Program-made: the position numbers and the translations under genes
Notes under the pieces: model-generated
What the model was told of the DNA's origin: nothing
Database searches by the model: none
What the model saw: only the letters and a program-made list of their open reading frames with translations
DNA from: Lachancea dasiensis
Lineage: Eukaryota > Ascomycota > Saccharomycetes > Saccharomycetales > Saccharomycetaceae
Direction: 5' to 3'
Length of the DNA: 64,000 nucleotides
Assembly: GCA_900074725.1 (NCBI GenBank)
Contig: LT598456.1
Coordinates: 379,488 to 443,487, forward strand
Shown here: in pieces, positions 60,077 to 64,000 of the stretch
Layout: every line of letters starts with the position of its first letter
Position numbering within the stretch: position 1 is the first letter of the stretch

Positions 60077-61798
60077 ATGTGTGGTATTTTCGCTTGTCAC
60101 AAGCACGAATCGGTAGACAAATTCAAGGCCGATGCTCTACAATTATCCAAAAGAATCAGACACCGTGGTCCTGACTGGTCAGGAAACTGCGTGAAAAACT
60201 CGACATTGTTGGCCCACGAAAGATTGGCTATTGTAGGACTTGATTCTGGTGCGCAACCAATCATCTCGCCAGATGGTCACTATTCGCTGGCCGTTAACGG
60301 TGAAATCTACAACCACATCCAACTGAGAGAGGAATTCTCTTCGTACCCATTTCAAACTTTGTCCGATTGCGAATCCATCATCCCGCTTTATGAAAAATAT
60401 GGCATCGATGCCCCCAAGCACTTGGACGGTATGTTTGCATGGGTATTGTACGACTCCAAGAAGGACCTCATTGTCGCCGCTAGAGATCCAATTGGTATCA
60501 CCACACTATACATGGGTCGCGATTCCAAGAGCCCCAAGACAGTTTACTTTGCCTCGGAACTGAAGTGTCTCACAGACAACTGTGATGATATCATCGCTTT
60601 TCCTCCAGGCCATGTCTACAACTCTGAGACCGACCAGATCACACGCTACTTCGCTCCAGAATGGCTTGATGAAAGTCGTGTTCCTTCTGAGCCCGTGGAC
60701 TACCTGACGATCCGCCAATCGTTGGAGAAAGCTGTGAGAAAGAGACTTATGGCTGAGGTTCCTTACGGTGTGCTTTTGTCTGGTGGTTTAGACTCTTCGT
60801 TGATCGCCTCCATTGCTGCTAGAGAGACCGAAAAGGCTAACAAGAAATTGAACGCTGCCGAATACGACTCCGCAGAGAAGCATTTGGCTGGTGTCGACGA
60901 TGCCGGAAACCTACACAGTGCCGGGTGGTCGCGTCTCCACTCTTTCGCCATTGGTCTACCAAATGCTCCAGATTTGCAAGCTGCCCGTAAGGTTGCCAAG
61001 TTTATCGGCTCTATTCACCACGAACACACTTTCACCCTGCAGGAAGGTTTGGATGCTTTAGACGACGTTATCCACCATCTGGAAACCTACGATGTTACTA
61101 CCATCAGAGCCTCGACTCCAATGTTTTTGCTTTCTAGAAAGATTAAAGCACAAGGTGTTAAGATGGTGTTGTCCGGTGAAGGTTCCGACGAAATTTTCGG
61201 CGGGTACTTGTATTTCGCTCAGGCTCCTTCTGCTACCGAATTCCACTCAGAAACGGTCAAGCGTGTTCAGAACTTGCATTTGGCCGACTGTTTGAGGGCC
61301 AACAAGTCGACTATGGCTTGGGGGTTGGAGGCCCGTGTCCCATTCTTGGACAAGGAATTTTTGGACCTATGTATGAACTTGGATCCAAAGGAGAAGATGA
61401 TTAAGTCTTCTGAGGGTCGTATTGAAAAATACATTCTAAGAAAAGCATTTGACACCAGCGATGAACCAGACGTGAAGCCATATTTGCCGGAAGAGATTCT
61501 ATGGAGACAAAAGGAACAATTCTCGGATGGTGTTGGATACTCTTGGATCGATGGTCTCAAGGACGCCGCCGAGGCATCTATCTCCGATGAGCAGTTCAAG
61601 CAACCCAAGGCGGAATGGGGTGACGACATCCCAACTACCAAGGAAGCTTACTGGTACAGACTGAAGTTCGATGCTCTTTTCCCACAGAAAACCGCTGCCT
61701 CTACTGTGATGAGGTGGATTCCAAAGGCCGACTGGGGTTGTGCGGAGGATCCATCCGGGAGATTTGCCAAGATTCATGACCAGCACATCAAAAATTAA
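60077..61798 (+). CDS. ASN1: Asparagine synthetase (glutamine-hydrolysing)
   Basis: This 573-aa protein (S. cerevisiae 572 aa) has Cys2 as the nucleophile of the class II glutamine amidotransferase domain ([16 protein letters not shown] at 28-33; NGEIYNH at 74-80). The synthetase domain carries the pyrophosphate loop SGGLDSS (235-241) and [11 protein letters not shown]. It transfers ammonia from glutamine to aspartyl-AMP in the cytosol. Codon bias is strong. S. cerevisiae has two copies, ASN1 on chr XVI and ASN2 on chr VII; this is the single pre-duplication gene, so the symbol is shared. NOC4 as neighbour matches ASN1. Confidence 0.97.
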   Translation: MCGIFACHKHESVDKFKADALQLSKRIRHRGPDWSGNCVKNSTLLAHERLAIVGLDSGAQPIISPDGHYSLAVNGEIYNHIQLREEFSSYPFQTLSDCESIIPLYEKYGIDAPKHLDGMFAWVLYDSKKDLIVAARDPIGITTLYMGRDSKSPKTVYFASELKCLTDNCDDIIAFPPGHVYNSETDQITRYFAPEWLDESRVPSEPVDYLTIRQSLEKAVRKRLMAEVPYGVLLSGGLDSSLIASIAARETEKANKKLNAAEYDSAEKHLAGVDDAGNLHSAGWSRLHSFAIGLPNAPDLQAARKVAKFIGSIHHEHTFTLQEGLDALDDVIHHLETYDVTTIRASTPMFLLSRKIKAQGVKMVLSGEGSDEIFGGYLYFAQAPSATEFHSETVKRVQNLHLADCLRANKSTMAWGLEARVPFLDKEFLDLCMNLDPKEKMIKSSEGRIEKYILRKAFDTSDEPDVKPYLPEEILWRQKEQFSDGVGYSWIDGLKDAAEASISDEQFKQPKAEWGDDIPTTKEAYWYRLKFDALFPQKTAASTVMRWIPKADWGCAEDPSGRFAKIHDQHIKN

Positions 61799-61904
61799 AT
61801 GAGCGATGTATATATTATAGAGAAGCAGACCTCTGGTCTAAATGCTAAACCCAAAAACCATTTTTTGTTAATCTAATGCGTACATATAGTTTGAATTAAA
61901 ATTA

Positions 61905-62279
61905 TTAGCCGGAGTACGGTACGGTGATGATGAAGGGGTCCTGGATTATTTGTGTATCGAGAGCGCTCGACGAGGCGCGCGAATGGCGACGACGTGCTGG
62001 ACGAGCTGGGGAGGCCGAAGCGAAGGAGAACGATCCGCTGCCTTCGCCATTGGGATGCAAGAGGCCGTCGTGCCGGCTTACCATATAGCTGTTCCCCGCC
62101 AACTGGAATGCTGGGGGAACACCGGCTGGAGACTTGGCCATGCTACTGGCCCGTCGCACTTGCTGGGCCAGTTTCCCCGAAGATTTGACCACCTTCAGAG
62201 CCCCGTTCATGTACCTCCACGTCTTTTCCATGACCACTTTTGAATTTGCAGCTACGTAGAACCCTACTTTCCCCACCAT
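61905..62279 (-). CDS. Small protein of unknown function
   Basis: This 124-aa frame with a proper ATG at 62279 ends 107 bp past the convergent ASN1 stop. The N-terminus (VGKVGFYVAANSKVVMEKTW) could be an amphipathic or mitochondrial-type helix; the middle is basic and the end Ser/Ala/Pro/Arg-rich. I recognise no domain. S. cerevisiae has a small uncharacterised gene (YPR145C-A) in the same relative place and strand, so orthology is possible but not shown. Its upstream DNA holds Yap1-like and PDRE sites 410-510 bp away. Confidence 0.5.
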   Translation of the reverse strand: MVGKVGFYVAANSKVVMEKTWRYMNGALKVVKSSGKLAQQVRRASSMAKSPAGVPPAFQLAGNSYMVSRHDGLLHPNGEGSGSFSFASASPARPARRRHSRASSSALDTQIIQDPFIITVPYSG

Positions 62280-64000
62280 TCTTCTAAGATAGACAGTTTC
62301 AGTGATTCTAGCGTCAGGACCCGGCCTTGATATGCCTGTGTCAGCGCAATCAAGTTTATAATCTGTTACGTAACACCGGCGTCACCTTATAACGTCTAGA
62401 CCGCTCTTGTCGGTATATAGCACGCGATGCTTGAATACCACTTTGGCTAGTATCGTAGACTAGTTCGGTGTACCAGACGTATATCGCTAAAGGTGTTTAC
62501 AGACCAACGGTTGCGACACACTGAGCCAATTTTTCGTGGCGTACGTACGCTCTCGTTATATATACGTATTTCGTCTGTTTACTTACTCATCATAGTATTT
62601 TCTAGCAACGGTACGTCCTGTACACAGTGTTAATGCCTTAGTGAGCACTTGACCCTTCGCTTCGGATGTTCACCGTCCAAGACGGCCTTAGTAATTTTCT
62701 AATTTCCGTGGAATGGCCGTGACGGAACCCAAACTGAGTTGAAATTCACAACATGGACGGAATTATCAAATATATCACATCCACGGAAGGAGACCACCTC
62801 AGCGGGTGGTCCTAAGCAACAGCGAATATGGATGAACAGGGTCCTTCACCTGATTCTCCATCTCAAAAAATTTTTTGTCCGTTGCCAGCACTTCCGCCGT
62901 CCGGGAAGCCAAAAAGTAGGCAGACAACGCTGGGTTGAACGAATCAAATGGAAGCGATGTGATTAGAAATTGTTTTCCTTGCATTTTCTATGGGTCGCTT
63001 TGATCCCACCGCTTCCACCGGCGTAAGTGCTGCTGCCCATTGTTGATGGCCAGGAGTACCTTAAGACTTGGCATCAGCAGGATGCTATTTACGTGCGTAG
63101 CGTTCCAAGAGCGACTGTGGTGATAGGTAATTTTGCGAGGTAGGCTCCAGTAGACTTGTCTTGGCCGGTGCTCCTTAGACGATATTTTCGGTCGCAGTTG
63201 TTCATGAGTGTCATTAAATACTGTGACAGAGTAAGACAAAGTGACAGAAAAAATACGTGAGAAAACCGAGTTGAGATCGGTGTTCTGGGCCGGCGCAGGC
63301 GCTCGGTATAGAGCGGGGTGGTTATTGAAACTACTGTTACGGAAGCTTGAGGGTGAGGGAACGACAAATTGAGCCTCCCAGGATGTAGTTCATTTTTGAA
63401 CTGGCTCACGACGCCCTTTCCACTAGTCGAATGCCAATTAAACTCCGAAAACCAAGTGAAAGAACGTGAAAGCACTCGAAAAGTGCTTCTTAATTTGCCA
63501 CAATGTACCGGAGACCGAACTGACATCTGGAAATGCATATTGAACCTGATTGTCGACGATTGGATGTTGGTTTCGTAAATAAAGACACCAATCACTTGCG
63601 CCCAAAAAATAAGCGCCCAGCCTCCTCCTTAGTCTGCTACCACACTGTAAGAAGCTACTTGTGTCGAGGGCCGCTCTGCCAGTCGTGAAAGCCATATACA
63701 AGACAGAGTTGTCAGATACTCTGACCAACGCTACAGATGCTCGCAACCAAGAGACGCATCCTAGACGTGAAAATGGCACCGCCCCATGCCGACACACAGT
63801 GTTCGTGAAGAAGCTTGGAAACCGGGGAAAAAGTCCGCTGGAACTATAGTCATTTCTACTGCTACCAGATCCTGCAGTTTAAGCGCTTTCCTCCAAGCGA
63901 GCCCAGTTCTGGAGAAGGAACACTTTACTCCAGTTTAGGAGGCCAACCTGTAAACCATTCACGTGGCTCAAGATTATCACATGACCGCGATGCGATACCA
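62280..64000. other. Right-end region without recognised gene
   Basis: This is 1.72 kb. Frames in it are short or begin with non-ATG codons (for example the minus-strand 63089-63595, GTG) and resemble nothing known. It contains stress/drug-response sites at 62688-62787 and short palindromes (GCGTACGTACGC at about 62540, GTTACGTAAC at about 62364). It may be the promoter of a gene beyond the window and should contain or precede the second inversion breakpoint. Confidence 0.5.
62688..62787. promoter_or_regulatory. Yap1-like site and two PDREs
   Basis: TTAGTAA at 62688-62694 (reverse of TTACTAA, the Yap1 site) is followed by TCCGTGGA at 62705-62712 and its reverse complement TCCACGGA at 62780-62787. 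TCCGTGGA is a known pleiotropic drug response element bound by Pdr1/Pdr3 in PDR5. The controlled gene could be the small minus-strand gene ending at 61905 or one beyond the right edge. Confidence 0.55.

Noticed and set aside
63089-63595. 168-codon minus-strand frame near the right end
   Set aside because: Begins with GTG, composition looks random, and no motif is recognisable.

Overview
The window is nuclear DNA of a budding yeast of the family Saccharomycetaceae. Genes are compact and intron-poor. Nearly every large ORF is recognisable as an ortholog of a Saccharomyces cerevisiae gene. Gene order shows double conserved synteny: single loci here interleave genes that in S. cerevisiae lie on two sister regions. 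Examples are chr IV with chr XV at the left end (SAC7/BAG7, UBA2, IDH2, SIA1, RUP1, SFL1, ARP8) and chr VII with chr XVI over the rest. That pattern is expected of a lineage that did not pass through the whole-genome duplication (Lachancea, Zygosaccharomyces/Torulaspora, Kluyveromyces or Eremothecium). I lean to Lachancea but cannot prove the genus from the sequence alone.

Layout. Block A (1-17.3 kb) holds a 5'-truncated RhoGAP gene, UBA2, IDH2, SIA1, RUP1, SFL1 and ARP8. A synteny break follows at 17.3-17.9 kb. Block B (17.9-38.8 kb) holds SUE1/PET20, a RidA-family gene, PEX4, PHB1, NCE102/FHN1, a lone DUP-family membrane gene beside a 38-bp minisatellite, the eisosome gene YGR130C, YPR148C, SYF2, UTP8, YPR147C, YGR127W, YGR126W and VSB1. 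The stretch at 38.8-44.7 kb is an accessory, gene-poor junction with a bacterial-like GNAT acetyltransferase and a broken GOR1-like dehydrogenase. Block C (44.7-62.3 kb) is inverted relative to block B when compared with both S. cerevisiae regions. It holds YGR122W, LOA1, TAZ1, KAR3, RRP15, PPT1, an extra epoxide hydrolase, tRNA-Ile(AAU), NOC4, a probable snR45 snoRNA, ASN1 and a small unknown gene. The last 1.7 kb has no convincing gene but carries a Yap1-like site and two pleiotropic drug response elements.

Functional groupings: three ribosome-biogenesis genes (UTP8, RRP15, NOC4) each have RRPE plus PAC promoter motifs. NCE102 and YGR130C are both eisosome genes and share an almost identical 21-base promoter string. 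IDH2 has paired CCAAT boxes and ASN1 has a Gcn4 site. The most unusual pieces are the lone DUP gene with its minisatellite, the inversion junction with its foreign-looking and recently broken genes, the epoxide hydrolase, the candidate snR45, and the drug-response promoter at the right edge. I saw no clear intact or fragmentary virus-like element, no CRISPR array and no centromere.
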